64,000 nucleotides of DNA from Legionellales bacterium (GTDB taxonomy: Bacteria > Pseudomonadota > Gammaproteobacteria > JAHCLG01), in the NCBI GenBank assembly GCA_026125385.1, contig JAHCLG010000009.1, forward strand, positions 27,571 to 91,570, written 5' to 3'. The notes below the pieces were generated by a model. That model was not told where the DNA came from. It did not search any database and was given only the letters and a program-made list of their open reading frames with translations. Within the stretch, counting starts at the first letter, position 1. Each line of letters starts with the position of its first letter. Made by a program: the position numbers and the translations under genes. Positions 1 through 9,140 of the stretch are shown one piece after another.

Positions 1-254
1 CTTGCCACATCGGTAAGATATTTTTTGCCATCCGCAGCCTCTAATTTCAGTCGGTTACATTTTGTAACCGACTCACTACCTTCTTTTTTAAGTCGATTTT
101 TCAATACCTTCCAATAATTTCTGGCAGCTTGATAATCCGGCTGCTGAGTCAACGCTTGAATAATATCAACAACTGAGAAAAACCAGGTTTCTGTTTCTTC
201 ATCATAAATACGACGGATTTGGTAATCTTCAAAAATGGCTAGGTTGGTTTTCAT
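1..254 (-). CDS. Bro-N domain protein (phage antirepressor-like), truncated by the window edge
   Basis: The first 84 codons are visible, from the ATG at 254-252 to the left edge. The start MKTNLAIFEDYQIRRIY followed by ETWFFSVVDIIQAL is the typical opening of a BRO-family N-terminal domain, found in phage antirepressors and in DinD/RhuM-type proteins. Bro-N domains bind DNA. The C-terminal domain that would tell an antirepressor from a RhuM-type protein lies outside the window. A stretch rich in K and R (KNRLKKEG) follows around residue 50. Family assignment is good; the specific role is open. Confidence 0.75.
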   Translation of the reverse strand, partial: MKTNLAIFEDYQIRRIYDEETETWFFSVVDIIQALTQQPDYQAARNYWKVLKNRLKKEGSESVTKCNRLKLEAADGKKYLTDVA

Positions 255-385
255 GTGGGCTCCATGTCATTGACCGTTAGTTAATTAATGCTAAAAACAC
301 AGTTTACATTGTTTTGAATCAACCAAATACGAAGAAATAGTGCTTTTTGCTTCACTTAAGTTTTAGTAGCCTACGAGAGGCGGTA

Positions 386-544
386 TCAAAACCATTTCGA
401 AGCATAACCGAGTGGCGTCAACCGACGAAGATAAATATTAGCCTTCATGATGCGCTGATGACTGGTTTTTCCTGCATGTTGCAGAGTTAACGGATAAGCA
501 ATGTCAAGCCTGTCGAATGCCTTGGCGCCCCAAAAAGGGTTACT
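386..544 (-). pseudogene. possible gene remnant (53 codons, open on the minus strand)
   Basis: Between the two neighbouring genes (255-591) the minus strand is open from a TGA at 547-545 to a TGA at 388-386. It reads SNPFWGAKAFDRLDIAYPL, then HQRIMKANIYLRR and TPLGYASKWF. The composition is protein-like, but there is no ATG near the start and I recognise no family. It may be the tail of a decayed gene. The rest of this intergenic region shows nothing I can name. Confidence 0.25.
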
Positions 545-591
545 TCAATGGGTCAAACCTCCCTAACATGAGAGCATCAATTATTGAAACG

Positions 592-1728
592 TTAATATTC
601 AAATAATTCAGCCAATACCTCATTTAAATTCTTGGCATGATGTTTCGATAAGGAACTTCTTTTGCTTTGCCGGTTGAGCCAGAGTTTTAAGGCTTTGATG
701 TCCGAAAATGTTGCCAAATCTTTACTGATAGTATTTTTTATTTGAGTTAACTCAACCTGCTGTTCTCGCATAAACCATTCTATTTGTTGTGGCTCGCGGT
801 AATAAGGCGGAATATTAAAATGGAAATTAATTTGTTGTTGAATGCAGTAAACTTCTTCTTGAAGTGTATTTAATTGTCGTTGCAATACGCGGTTGTAGGA
901 TTGCAAGTGATTATCTGATATAGCATCAATGTCAGATTGATTGGTTTGCTCTATAGTAATTTGCAACTCTAAGAGTGATAGTAAATCTTGTTTTTTGTAG
1001 GCAATATTCGCTTGTTGCATGAGTTCACTTTTGCGTTGTTTTTCTTGCTCGTCCATTTCTCTATCGGGATGAAGTACTTTGGTAAGTTGCCGAAATATCG
1101 TTTTTATCGATTGGCTTTCCACGGCAGCTTGTTCCGCTTGTTTTTTTTCTGCTTTACTTGGTTTTTTCTTGGCTTTTTGCGCAGGCTCTTCAGATTGTTG
1201 TTTCTCGGCTTGTTGTTTTAGCATGGCGATAAATTCATCAATTGATGATTCGGAATTAAAATCAAATTGATCACCTAAATCGACATCTAGCACTTCTTCT
1301 ATCTCAGCTTGAAGCTGAGCATAATGTTCTTTTTTATTATCATCAAAATTTTCATTATGATAAAAATTGTAAATTCGTTTTGCTTCCTCGCTTTCATCAT
1401 TATTGACACAGTAATGAGATAATTCCTGAATGAGAGAGTACAACTTTTGATTTTGGATCGTGGTCAGGGATTTATGTTGGTACCATTTATCCAGTTGAAT
1501 TAATAGCTTTAAACGTAGTTCACTGACTTCTTTGGATAACGGTAAAATTCGACTCGCATAAAATTTTTTCACTTCATCATCAATTTTTAACCAATCTTGT
1601 AACTGTTCTTTAGTACGTTGAATACCTTTGGTGAGACGGTTAAACTTTTTTTGAGCAGATGATAGTTGTTGGGTTGATACATTAACGCCTGCTTGAATCG
1701 TGGTTAATTGTTTCAAAATAGTTCTCAA
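592..1728 (-). CDS. J-domain (DnaJ-like) coiled-coil protein
   Basis: A 378-residue protein with an internal J-domain-like segment: FRQLTKVLHPDRE, with the HPD tripeptide at residues 220-222, followed by a helix ending in QQANIAYKKQDLLSLLELQ. HPD is the signature by which J proteins stimulate Hsp70 ATPase. The rest is predicted helical: an N-terminal coiled coil (1-150), an acidic patch (140-165) and a lysine/alanine/glutamine-rich linker (170-205). There is no G/F region or zinc finger, so this is not DnaJ itself but a class III-type J protein. The start is uncertain: the first usable codon is TTG at 1728 without a clear ribosome binding site. Confidence 0.65.
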   Translation of the reverse strand: MRTILKQLTTIQAGVNVSTQQLSSAQKKFNRLTKGIQRTKEQLQDWLKIDDEVKKFYASRILPLSKEVSELRLKLLIQLDKWYQHKSLTTIQNQKLYSLIQELSHYCVNNDESEEAKRIYNFYHNENFDDNKKEHYAQLQAEIEEVLDVDLGDQFDFNSESSIDEFIAMLKQQAEKQQSEEPAQKAKKKPSKAEKKQAEQAAVESQSIKTIFRQLTKVLHPDREMDEQEKQRKSELMQQANIAYKKQDLLSLLELQITIEQTNQSDIDAISDNHLQSYNRVLQRQLNTLQEEVYCIQQQINFHFNIPPYYREPQQIEWFMREQQVELTQIKNTISKDLATFSDIKALKLWLNRQSKRSSLSKHHAKNLNEVLAELFEY

Positions 1729-1778
1729 TAAATTGCTATTATCAATAGGATGTGTTTTACCTTAAACATGAGGCACCG

Positions 1779-2819
1779 TCAAGTCGTGTTGTTTTTTTTC
1801 AAAACCATTTGGATAAACTGAGCTTTAGCTGTGGTATATGCTTCACGATCATTTTTATAACGATCGGCCAATGTTTCTTTGAGTTTACTATATTGCTCAC
1901 GTAAACGGGCATTTTGATTAAGCAAATCTCTAAACGCCACATAATGTTTGAATTCATTACCCATCGTCATAATATGAAGATGATGTGATCGCTTGATACC
2001 AAACGGTGGCATGCCTTTAAAAAAGCGCGCGTGGGTTTTATCGGGATTATCAGGCCAATCTACATAACCCATCGCTTGTAAGGATTCAGTCCAATGGCTG
2101 AATTCGTGATTATTTTCTAGCGCAATAACAATATCAATAATCGGTTTCGCACTTAATCCTGTTACAGCGGTGCTGCCTATATGCTCTAGGGCTAAATACG
2201 GTAATTGAATAACCTGTTTAATGGCATTAATTTCAGCAACGGCTAATTTTTTCCAATTGGGATCATAAGGCTCTAATATAATTTGATCGTGAGCTTGTAG
2301 TTGATCTGATTTTGCATTACCTGTGCGATAATCGATAGTACGAATAAAAGATTCTTTGCCTTGATTATAAAAATCAATATCCAGCGGAAATTGCTCAGCG
2401 AGGCAACGTTTAATCCATGAATAGGCTTTAGCTTCATTCGGATGCGATCGCAAATAATCTCGGAATGCTAAATGCCGATTAATTTCTGGGTGTCCTTGCT
2501 CAAATAGATGAAGATGATGTGTTCGTACTATTTTATTTTTAAGATAAAATCGTCTACCAGGAATGCCAAATTCACCTCGGCACTCATAACCTAAGTTTTC
2601 AAACACTGAATTGAGCTTATCAATCGCTGATAAATCTTTCACAATCGCTAAGAGATCAATCACAGGCTTGGCGTAAATATCAGGGATGGCCGTACTGCCG
2701 ATATGATGAAGCGCGAGACAATGATTGGCTACACTATTATGTAACGTTGCGGCTTCCAGCTTAAATTGGGTGATCCACTCCGAGTTCGGTGGTACCAGTT
2801 CAATTATTCTATTTATCAT
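1779..2819 (-). CDS. tandem GrpB-domain (UPF0157) nucleotidyltransferase-like protein
   Basis: Two GrpB domains lie head to tail in 346 residues. The first has HHIGSTAIP...KPVIDLL (about 38-58) and the second EHIGSTAVTGLSAKPIIDI (about 213-233). Each is followed by a HHLHL/HHLHI motif. GrpB proteins belong to the nucleotidyltransferase superfamily (GS...D-x-D-like pattern); their substrate is not established. A family member usually has one domain of about 170 residues, so this is an internal duplication or fusion. The start overlaps the end of the SulP gene by 11 bp, which suggests translational coupling downstream of the transporter. Confidence 0.8.
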   Translation of the reverse strand: MINRIIELVPPNSEWITQFKLEAATLHNSVANHCLALHHIGSTAIPDIYAKPVIDLLAIVKDLSAIDKLNSVFENLGYECRGEFGIPGRRFYLKNKIVRTHHLHLFEQGHPEINRHLAFRDYLRSHPNEAKAYSWIKRCLAEQFPLDIDFYNQGKESFIRTIDYRTGNAKSDQLQAHDQIILEPYDPNWKKLAVAEINAIKQVIQLPYLALEHIGSTAVTGLSAKPIIDIVIALENNHEFSHWTESLQAMGYVDWPDNPDKTHARFFKGMPPFGIKRSHHLHIMTMGNEFKHYVAFRDLLNQNARLREQYSKLKETLADRYKNDREAYTTAKAQFIQMVLKKNNTT

Positions 2820-4479
2820 AGTGCTCTACCAATTCTTCAAGAGAAATGGATAACTCTTTTAAACTATCTGCTAACGTGGGAAAAATACTTTGTTTGGTTA
2901 AAAAGGGTAACAGATCCATTCTGTTTAATTTTGCACTGACCTTAGGATTTGCCTCACAGATACAAATCTTTATGTTGAGCTGATGATATTTTTTAATTAT
3001 TTCATAAAACATTTCCATTCCTGTAATATCCATAAATGGAACTTCTTGTAAACGAAAAATGACAATTTTAGGAACAGAGGTTTTAAGTGTTAACTCACGT
3101 TCTATTTTTTTGGCTACACCAAAAAATAAAGGGCCGGTGATTGTATAGATCAATAAATCAGTGGGAAAAAGAGGCGAATTATTAACAGAAGATTTAAATT
3201 GCTCAGTAGAATAAGCTTGCGCTTCCACACTCACCGTTTGATAAACACGACGCACAAATAATAACATGGCTAAAATCACACCAACATTCACCGCAATCAC
3301 TAAATCTGTAAAAATTGTTAAGATAAAAGTAGTGCCTAACACCATAAGATCATAATGTGGTGCTTTCTTAATTAGGAAAGTGATCCGCGGAATATCACTC
3401 ATATTATATGCGACCACAAATAAAATAGCAGCAAGACAACATAAAGGAATATTACTCGCTAATGGCGCTAATAAAATTAATGTCAGAATTAGAAACACTG
3501 AATGAGTTATAGCAGCAATGGGACTATTACCTCCATTTCGCACATTCGTAGCCGTTCTAGCAATCGCGCCAGTTGCCGCAAATCCGCCGAATAAGGGTGA
3601 AAAAATATTTGCAATGCCTTGTCCAATTAATTCCTGATTAGAATCGTGGCGTGTATTCGCCATAGTATCTGCTGCTGTTGCAGATAATAGCGATTCAATC
3701 GCCCCCAAGAGTGCAATGGTAAAAGCAGGTCCAATTAATTGAAAAGTGTGAGTCAGCGTAATTGGTGGAATAATTAAATTCGGTAAATGTTGAGGAATAA
3801 TGCCAAACGTCGTACCTAAAGTCGCCACAGTTGAAAAATGAAAATAGTATTGTATTCCAGTCACTACTAACATAGCTAGCAAAGGTCCTGGTAGTCGTTT
3901 AAAAAGTTTTGGTGTGAGGATGGTTAATAGAATGCTTAATAATCCCAAGAGCGTGGTGACAATATTTAAATGTGGTAACGCTTGTAATAAGCCAATTAAT
4001 TTTTGATGAAAATGCGCATTGAGTGGAAGGTGAACAGTTAAACCAAAAAAATCTTTCCATTCTCCAACAAAAATAATCACACCAATGCCGCTGGTAAAAC
4101 CAATAATAACTGGATCTGGGATAAATTTAATAATATTGCCTAATTTTAAACATCCCATCACGATTAAAATAAAACCCGCTATAAGCGTTGCAATTTGTAA
4201 CCCACTCACTCCATACTGAGCGGTAATATTAGCTAAAATGACAATAAACGCTCCCGTGGGTCCAGCAATTTGCACTTGGCTACCACCAAAAATTCCCACA
4301 CATAATCCCGCCACAATTGCCGTATAAAGACCTTGCTCTGGCCGCACTCCAGAAGCAATCGCAAATGCCATTGCTAGCGGTAATGCCACTATTCCTACAA
4401 TTATACCGGCAATTAAATTAGGTAAAAAATATTTGGACTGCAGTAATCCTGCTTTATAAGATTCAATAATGGCTATCAT
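2809..4479 (-). CDS. SulP-family anion transporter with STAS domain
   Basis: Integral membrane SLC26/SulP transporter of sulfate, bicarbonate or another anion. The N-terminal half has about 10-12 hydrophobic segments, starting YFLPNLIAGIIVGIVALPLA, with the family pattern QIAGPTGAFIV. The C-terminal 120 residues form a cytoplasmic STAS domain (KIVIFRLQEVPFMDITGMEMF). I place the start at the ATG at 4479, preceded by AGGA; an upstream ATG at 4506 adds nine residues but lacks a ribosome binding site. The substrate cannot be told from sequence. The GrpB gene overlaps its 3' end. Confidence 0.85.
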   Translation of the reverse strand: MIAIIESYKAGLLQSKYFLPNLIAGIIVGIVALPLAMAFAIASGVRPEQGLYTAIVAGLCVGIFGGSQVQIAGPTGAFIVILANITAQYGVSGLQIATLIAGFILIVMGCLKLGNIIKFIPDPVIIGFTSGIGVIIFVGEWKDFFGLTVHLPLNAHFHQKLIGLLQALPHLNIVTTLLGLLSILLTILTPKLFKRLPGPLLAMLVVTGIQYYFHFSTVATLGTTFGIIPQHLPNLIIPPITLTHTFQLIGPAFTIALLGAIESLLSATAADTMANTRHDSNQELIGQGIANIFSPLFGGFAATGAIARTATNVRNGGNSPIAAITHSVFLILTLILLAPLASNIPLCCLAAILFVVAYNMSDIPRITFLIKKAPHYDLMVLGTTFILTIFTDLVIAVNVGVILAMLLFVRRVYQTVSVEAQAYSTEQFKSSVNNSPLFPTDLLIYTITGPLFFGVAKKIERELTLKTSVPKIVIFRLQEVPFMDITGMEMFYEIIKKYHQLNIKICICEANPKVSAKLNRMDLLPFLTKQSIFPTLADSLKELSISLEELVEHYDK

Positions 4480-4544
4480 AGTATTTAAATCCTGAATACA
4501 ATACACTATGTATTTAATAGCAAAACTAACGAAGGAATTATTTT

Positions 4545-4826
4545 ATGAAAACTCCCCTTCATCCTGGTGAAATTTTATTAAAAAATTTTTTGGAGCCATT
4601 GGGAATTTCACAAAGACAACTCGCACTGCATTTAGGTTGGAGTTACGCCAGACTGAATGAAATTATTAATTTACACCGCGGCATCACCGCCGACTCTGCA
4701 TTATCTCTTGCGGAGTCGCTTGGCACAACACCTGAATATTGGTTAATGTTACAGTTGCACTGGGATTTATGGCACGCACAGAAAACTCATGTGCGCGTAA
4801 AACCATTTGCAGTCCATCAAAAATAA
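4545..4826 (+). CDS. higA: HigA-family antitoxin (XRE HTH), apparently orphan
   Basis: A 93-residue protein of the HigA type: it opens MKTPLHPGEILLKNFLEPLG and continues with a helix-turn-helix (ISQRQLALHLGWSYARLNEII) and the usual TPEYWLMLQ tail. HigA binds the HigB ribosome-dependent RNase and represses its own operon. A GAAGGA ribosome binding site precedes the ATG. HigB is normally encoded just upstream, but here only 38 bp separate this gene from the divergent SulP gene, and nothing downstream encodes a toxin. The partner therefore appears lost or unlinked. A TATATCGATATA palindrome sits just after the gene at 4838-4849. Confidence 0.85.
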   Translation: MKTPLHPGEILLKNFLEPLGISQRQLALHLGWSYARLNEIINLHRGITADSALSLAESLGTTPEYWLMLQLHWDLWHAQKTHVRVKPFAVHQK

Positions 4827-4918
4827 CCATTACTACCTATATCGATATACAGTATATATAAGCTACGATTTAAAACAAGAGGTGCGCACTTAAATTGAAT
4901 TCTAAAACTACCTTAAGT

Positions 4919-5548
4919 CTATTTAACCGCCCACTGAATTTTTTCCGCTGTTTTTTTTCCGATACCGGCCATTAATTGCAAATCCTCAATACTTGCTGTG
5001 ATGACGTTTTCCACAGAACCAAACGATGCTAATAATTGCTCCGCGCGTTTAGGACCGATGCTCGGTAACGATTGTAAAATATGGAGTTGTAATTTTTTCT
5101 TGCCTTTCGGGCGACGCACTTTGCTGGCGTAAGCAAGATTCGAAATGGAATGAGCTTGTTTGGCGGTATAGAGCATTAATTTTGCGGTTTCAAGTGGCGT
5201 TTGACTGCGCAAAACGGGAATACCCAAAATAACACTCACACTAATTAAGGCGCCTTGCATGGCTTCGCGACTGACACCAATTTCATTAAGTTGTGATGCA
5301 CTGCCCTCAATAATAAAAATGCCTCGTTTTTTGGATTGTGCCAAACGTTGTGCTTGGCTAAAAAGTCGTCCATCAATAATCGATTGCGCGTAATCTCGCA
5401 ACGTTTTACGTTCGAAAAGAATAGTATCTAAAAATTGATAATCTCCCAGAGGGAGAAATTCAAAACGCAGATTAATATGGATATCATTTTCCAGATACTC
5501 AACAATCTGATTATTTTTCTCACGAAAATCGATGATAATTTCGATCAT
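4919..5548 (-). CDS. ERCC4-type nuclease with helix-hairpin-helix domain
   Basis: A stand-alone XPF/ERCC4-like nuclease. Counting from the ATG at 5548, the catalytic motif is intact: GDYQFLDTILFERKTLRDY contains GD and ERKxxxD (about residues 36-54). Its C-terminus has tandem helix-hairpin-helix motifs (LPSIGPKRAEQLLASFGS, then LMAGIGKKTAEKIQ). This resembles the nuclease half of archaeal XPF/Hef without the helicase, and suggests cleavage of branched or flap DNA. The frame is open further upstream (a TTG at 5629), overlapping the beta-lactamase gene, but homology begins at MIEIIIDFREK, so I take 5548 as the start. Confidence 0.75.
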   Translation of the reverse strand: MIEIIIDFREKNNQIVEYLENDIHINLRFEFLPLGDYQFLDTILFERKTLRDYAQSIIDGRLFSQAQRLAQSKKRGIFIIEGSASQLNEIGVSREAMQGALISVSVILGIPVLRSQTPLETAKLMLYTAKQAHSISNLAYASKVRRPKGKKKLQLHILQSLPSIGPKRAEQLLASFGSVENVITASIEDLQLMAGIGKKTAEKIQWAVK

Positions 5549-5601
5549 AATTGGGCTATCATTAGCTAAAGATACTAGCATTTCATGATGAAATTTATTT
5601 T

Positions 5602-6519
5602 TCAAGCCGTTGCATTTTCTTGAAAGCAAAGGTCTTGTTTTGAAAATTCATTTAACACAAAATGAGTTATAGAAGCCACAATATCATCTCGGTATTTTTC
5701 ATCATGATGGTTTCGTACTGTATAAATGGCTAATACGATAGGTTTACACAGTGGCGACCACAAAATACCCAGATCATTAGCAACGCCGTAACTACCCGAA
5801 CCTGTTTTATCGGCAACATTCCATCCCAGTGGTGTTGCTTGACGTATTCGCCGATAGCTGGTGGTATTATTTCTCATCCACGCCATGAGCTGTGTTCGTA
5901 AATGCACTGTTAAAACATCACCCAATGTTAATTTTTGTAATGTTAGCGCCATATCTTTAGGCGTAGCAGCGTCTTCATGATGATTGGGATTTGAATTTAA
6001 ACTGCCTTCGTAATGCGCCATATCAAAAGAGAGATTACCAATAGCATGAGCAAAAGCAGTTACCTCTTTGGGGCCACCTAGCTTTTTGGTAATAAGATTC
6101 GCTGCGGTATTATCACTATAAATCATGGCAGCTGCTGCGAGCGCTTGCAACGAAAGTCCCTGTTTGAGATATTTTTTTGATACTGGAGAAAAAGCCATTA
6201 AATCGTTTGCTGAATAAATGACTTTTTGATCTAATAGATTTTTAAATTTTTCGCTGTGTTTTAATAATGCAGCCACCACCATTAATTTTGCCGTGCTTTG
6301 CACAGGAAAATACTCATTTTCTCGATAAGCAACAATGTGATTAGTATTGGTATCGATAGCATAAACCCCGATTTTTCCATCCAAACGTTTTTCAAGCCTC
6401 TCAAATTTTTTTTGCGTTGCTGTTAAGGTTATGACTGGGGTATTAGCAAATACAGAAACGCAAAAAAATATCGTCATCATAACGATTAAAAAGCAATGCC
6501 GTTTTAAAAATTGCAACAT
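5602..6519 (-). CDS. class A beta-lactamase
   Basis: A 305-residue serine beta-lactamase with all catalytic motifs: S75-T-A-K78 (SxxK), S135-D-N137 (SDN loop), E171...N175 (ExxLN, omega loop) and K238-T-G240. A hydrophobic N-terminal segment (residues about 9-25, ending FANT) is a Sec signal peptide, so the enzyme acts in the periplasm and hydrolyses beta-lactams through an acyl-enzyme. It is not one of the clinical families by eye (TEM, SHV, CTX-M). No ampR-type regulator is adjacent. It may be an intrinsic chromosomal enzyme of an environmental or intracellular bacterium. Confidence 0.92.
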   Translation of the reverse strand: MLQFLKRHCFLIVMMTIFFCVSVFANTPVITLTATQKKFERLEKRLDGKIGVYAIDTNTNHIVAYRENEYFPVQSTAKLMVVAALLKHSEKFKNLLDQKVIYSANDLMAFSPVSKKYLKQGLSLQALAAAAMIYSDNTAANLITKKLGGPKEVTAFAHAIGNLSFDMAHYEGSLNSNPNHHEDAATPKDMALTLQKLTLGDVLTVHLRTQLMAWMRNNTTSYRRIRQATPLGWNVADKTGSGSYGVANDLGILWSPLCKPIVLAIYTVRNHHDEKYRDDIVASITHFVLNEFSKQDLCFQENATA

Positions 6520-6540
6520 ATTAAATACCTTGAATATTTT

Positions 6541-6867
6541 TTATAAAATAGCAGTTTGTTGATAGTATTCTCTAAAGTGCTTTTCATCTTTCAAACCCAG
6601 CGCCACCATTAACTCTGCTCGACTCATCTCACCTTGCAATATTGTTAATAGCTTTTTGACTTCGGGGGTAACTTGTTCGGTTATCACGGTGTCAGCGTCA
6701 AATCCAACATGTATTGGTAACCGAATCAAAAAATAACTGCGGTCTTCATCCGTTTCAAAAATAGCATTGACAAAACTCTGTCTCAGTCCTAAACTTATTA
6801 TTAATATGACTGACGCCTCTGCACTTGTGTACGCGTCAGTTCTCATTTTTGCCTCTGAAGCAGCCAT
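6541..6867 (-). pseudogene. C-terminal remnant of an ATP-binding AlbA_2/Fic-type protein
   Basis: The recognisable part begins about 30 codons in: FETDEDRSYFLIRLPIH, then TPEVKKLLTILQGEMSRAEL and LGLKDEKHFREYY. This is the usual C-terminus of RecG-like/AlbA_2 putative DNA-binding proteins, with a winged helix; Fic proteins can carry a similar tail. The ATPase or Fic portion is missing. The first 30 codons do not fit the family and probably read through unrelated sequence. It overlaps the Abi_2 remnant in another frame, as expected where two decayed genes have been joined. Confidence 0.5.
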
Positions 6868-7199
6868 TGATCCCAGTTTTCACAAATTCCAAAGTCCTCC
6901 AGCGTTAATATACTGTTTCGGGAAAGCGGATAATTACGTAGTAATTCTACCCCTCTCCGTATCCAACTTGAGTTAGGACAAATTACATTTAGCAAATGCG
7001 CCATCATAGCGAAATACATAAAAGGTCGCTTATTTTTCATCTCTGGCCAAGTTGCTGGACACGGTGAAATCTCCAATATATTGATATTCCACAAACGACT
7101 GTGATGAGCTGAAACATTACGAATAAAATTTAAACTACGTAACCATTTAGAAAGTGTTGCGCCATCACTTAGACCATATTTTTTAGCAATTTTATTTTT
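6843..7199 (-). pseudogene. Abi_2-family (AbiD/AbiF-like) abortive infection protein, C-terminal remnant
   Basis: The frame is open from a TAG at 7202-7200 to the stop at 6843 and reads KKYGLSDGATLSKWLRSL, NFIRNVSAHHSRLWN and PCPATWPEMKNKRPFMY, then LLNVICPNSSWIRRGVELL. The RNxxAHHxRLWN pattern is characteristic of Abi_2, a family of phage-exclusion proteins. The N-terminal half and a start codon are absent; the first ATG in frame is only at 7094, inside the conserved domain. I read it as a 5'-truncated defence gene, left next to the stop of the GyrI-like gene. Confidence 0.6.
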
Positions 7200-7206
7200 C
7201 TAGGGC

Positions 7207-7701
7207 TTATTCAACCACACCCACATAAATATCTACGATTGCATGATTTAAGTCTGCGGCTTTTTCATCGTAAATTTCAAAATCGGCTTGATAGCGGCGT
7301 TTGCCGCCGAGTTCTTGTTCGGACATTTTCCAGATGGATTGCCAAATAGTAATCACTATTTCAGGCATTTTCCCTGGCTGTGTGGTGATTTTTTGATAGT
7401 GAGAGGCGGGAATTATTAAAGTATTCAATTGAGAAAGAGTTTGATCGGTGAAAGAATCCACGGCTTCTCCAAAAAAATACGTATAATCGCCGTGTTCATC
7501 GCTGGCATAGTCGGTGTAGACCGAATAGGTAACACCGGGAGAAATGCGATGCTGAATGCGATCCGCGCATTGATTTTCCCAATAATGTTGGATCAATTTG
7601 CCAATTTTAGCGGTTTTAGGATCGAGTTCGTTTTGATTATTCGTTCGAACACTTAAACCGACTAATTGGATAATCCCTAATTCAACTTTTTCAGTTTTCA
7701 T
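7207..7701 (-). CDS. GyrI-like small-molecule-binding (effector-binding) domain protein
   Basis: A 164-residue single-domain protein resembling the GyrI-like / AraC effector-binding fold: an N-terminal strand with IIQLVGLSVRT, the YSVYTDYASDEHGDYTYFFG segment, and a C-terminal DFEIYDEKAADLNHAIVDIYV. Stand-alone members bind small hydrophobic ligands or inhibit gyrase; its ligand is unknown. The start codon overlaps the stop of the peptide transporter (TAATG), so the two are probably cotranscribed and coupled. No DNA-binding domain is present. Confidence 0.65.
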   Translation of the reverse strand: MKTEKVELGIIQLVGLSVRTNNQNELDPKTAKIGKLIQHYWENQCADRIQHRISPGVTYSVYTDYASDEHGDYTYFFGEAVDSFTDQTLSQLNTLIIPASHYQKITTQPGKMPEIVITIWQSIWKMSEQELGGKRRYQADFEIYDEKAADLNHAIVDIYVGVVE

Positions 7702-9140
7702 TAATTAATAAGCTTGTTTAAGGTGGGTCTCATCATCCACATTAATAAAGAGACCGCCGCCGTCACACAGCCAACTTCCAAAAATACATGGCTGTAAACA
7801 TGCAAACTGCTTAATGCTGAAGGAATGGCGGAAATATCCGTGGGGGCAGTAAGTGCGCCAACCCAAGCACCTAAGGGGCCTGCTAACATATTGGTTAACC
7901 ACCACATCCCCATCACAAAACCACTCATGTATTCTGGGCACAATTGCGCAACCATGGCTAAACCTAACCCTGAAATTAATAGTTCGCCGGTGGATTGTAG
8001 GAAATAGGTTAATACCATCCAGTTAGGAGAAATGAGTCCGGTGGTGCTGTAAATATTAGGGATCGCCAACACTAAAAATGCTCCGGCGCAAAGCGTCATG
8101 CCAATACAGAATTTAGTAACGTGAGTAGAGGCTTGTGCTTGATACCACCAAGCTAAAATGGGGGACATGATCACGATGATAATCGGATTTAAGACTTGAT
8201 ATTCTGCAGCGGGAATGTGCCAATGAAAAAATTGATTATTCACATTATGGAGCGCAAAAAAAGTGAGCGAGGTCGGCATTTGATTATAGAGGACGTAAAA
8301 TAAAATGCCTTGCAACATGAGGATAAAGGAAACAATCATGCGTTTACGAACTATTCCTTGCATCGAAAACGTAATTTTTAAATAGTATAAAAAGGCTAAC
8401 GTCACCACCGTGTAAACGATGGCATTACAAATATTCGTGAATTGCAATAGCGGTGCTATGATAACAGCGGCAGCAATACTGCCAATAATCACTACACCTA
8501 ATCTAAACTTATTCAGCGGACGATTTTCAACCTCAGTGTTATAAGGATCTAGGGCTTTATAAGAAACAAAAAAATTGCCTAAGCCTAAAAATAAACCTGC
8601 CGCACAAATCCAAAATGCACTCGACCAACCATAATTTTCGGCCACAATCGGTGTTATCGACATGGAGATCATGGAACCTACGTTGACTGCCATGTAATAA
8701 TACGTCATCGCCGCATCGAGCGCGCGCGCATCTTTGGCAAACATTTTAGAAATAATGGAGCTGGGATTAGCTTTAAATAAAGAATTACCCACGATAATTC
8801 CTGATAACGCATAAAAAATCGTGTGAGAATTCGAAAGCGCGAGCAAGACATACGATAGCATTAGCACAATCGCACCAATAACTAAAGTTCTTCTGGCGCC
8901 CAGATATTTATCGCCAATCCAACCGCCTAACCAAACAAAACCATAAGCCAAGGCGCTGAATGATCCGAACACATAAAAACTTTGCGCTTCGGTGTATCCT
9001 AGGGATTTCACAAAAAAAAGTGTAATGATTGCTTGAACGCCATAAAAACCAAAACGTTCCCACAACTCGACTGCCCATACCACCCAAAAAGGTTTACCGA
9101 ATTTTGTGGACGATGTTGTGTTCTCTAATGTCATTTCCAT
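7701..9140 (-). CDS. POT/PTR2-family proton-dependent peptide transporter
   Basis: A 479-residue inner-membrane MFS protein of the proton-oligopeptide transporter family. The N-terminal ELWERFGFYGVQA matches the ExxER motif that couples protons to peptide uptake, and the segment SLFKANPSSIISKMF follows in the usual place, with GWIGDKYLGARRT as the MFS loop motif. About 12-14 transmembrane helices are visible. GAGGAAAGGT precedes the ATG. Uptake of di- and tripeptides fits an amino-acid-dependent, host-associated lifestyle (inference). It is followed by the coupled GyrI-like gene. Confidence 0.88.
   Translation of the reverse strand: MEMTLENTTSSTKFGKPFWVVWAVELWERFGFYGVQAIITLFFVKSLGYTEAQSFYVFGSFSALAYGFVWLGGWIGDKYLGARRTLVIGAIVLMLSYVLLALSNSHTIFYALSGIIVGNSLFKANPSSIISKMFAKDARALDAAMTYYYMAVNVGSMISMSITPIVAENYGWSSAFWICAAGLFLGLGNFFVSYKALDPYNTEVENRPLNKFRLGVVIIGSIAAAVIIAPLLQFTNICNAIVYTVVTLAFLYYLKITFSMQGIVRKRMIVSFILMLQGILFYVLYNQMPTSLTFFALHNVNNQFFHWHIPAAEYQVLNPIIIVIMSPILAWWYQAQASTHVTKFCIGMTLCAGAFLVLAIPNIYSTTGLISPNWMVLTYFLQSTGELLISGLGLAMVAQLCPEYMSGFVMGMWWLTNMLAGPLGAWVGALTAPTDISAIPSALSSLHVYSHVFLEVGCVTAAVSLLMWMMRPTLNKLIN

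Noticed and set aside
988..1270. plus-strand frames opposite the J-domain gene
   Set aside because: They are antisense shadows of its lysine- and glutamine-rich region, with phenylalanine/leucine-rich composition.
4507..4544. HigB toxin gene upstream of higA
   Set aside because: Only 38 bp are available and no coding sequence fits there or just downstream.
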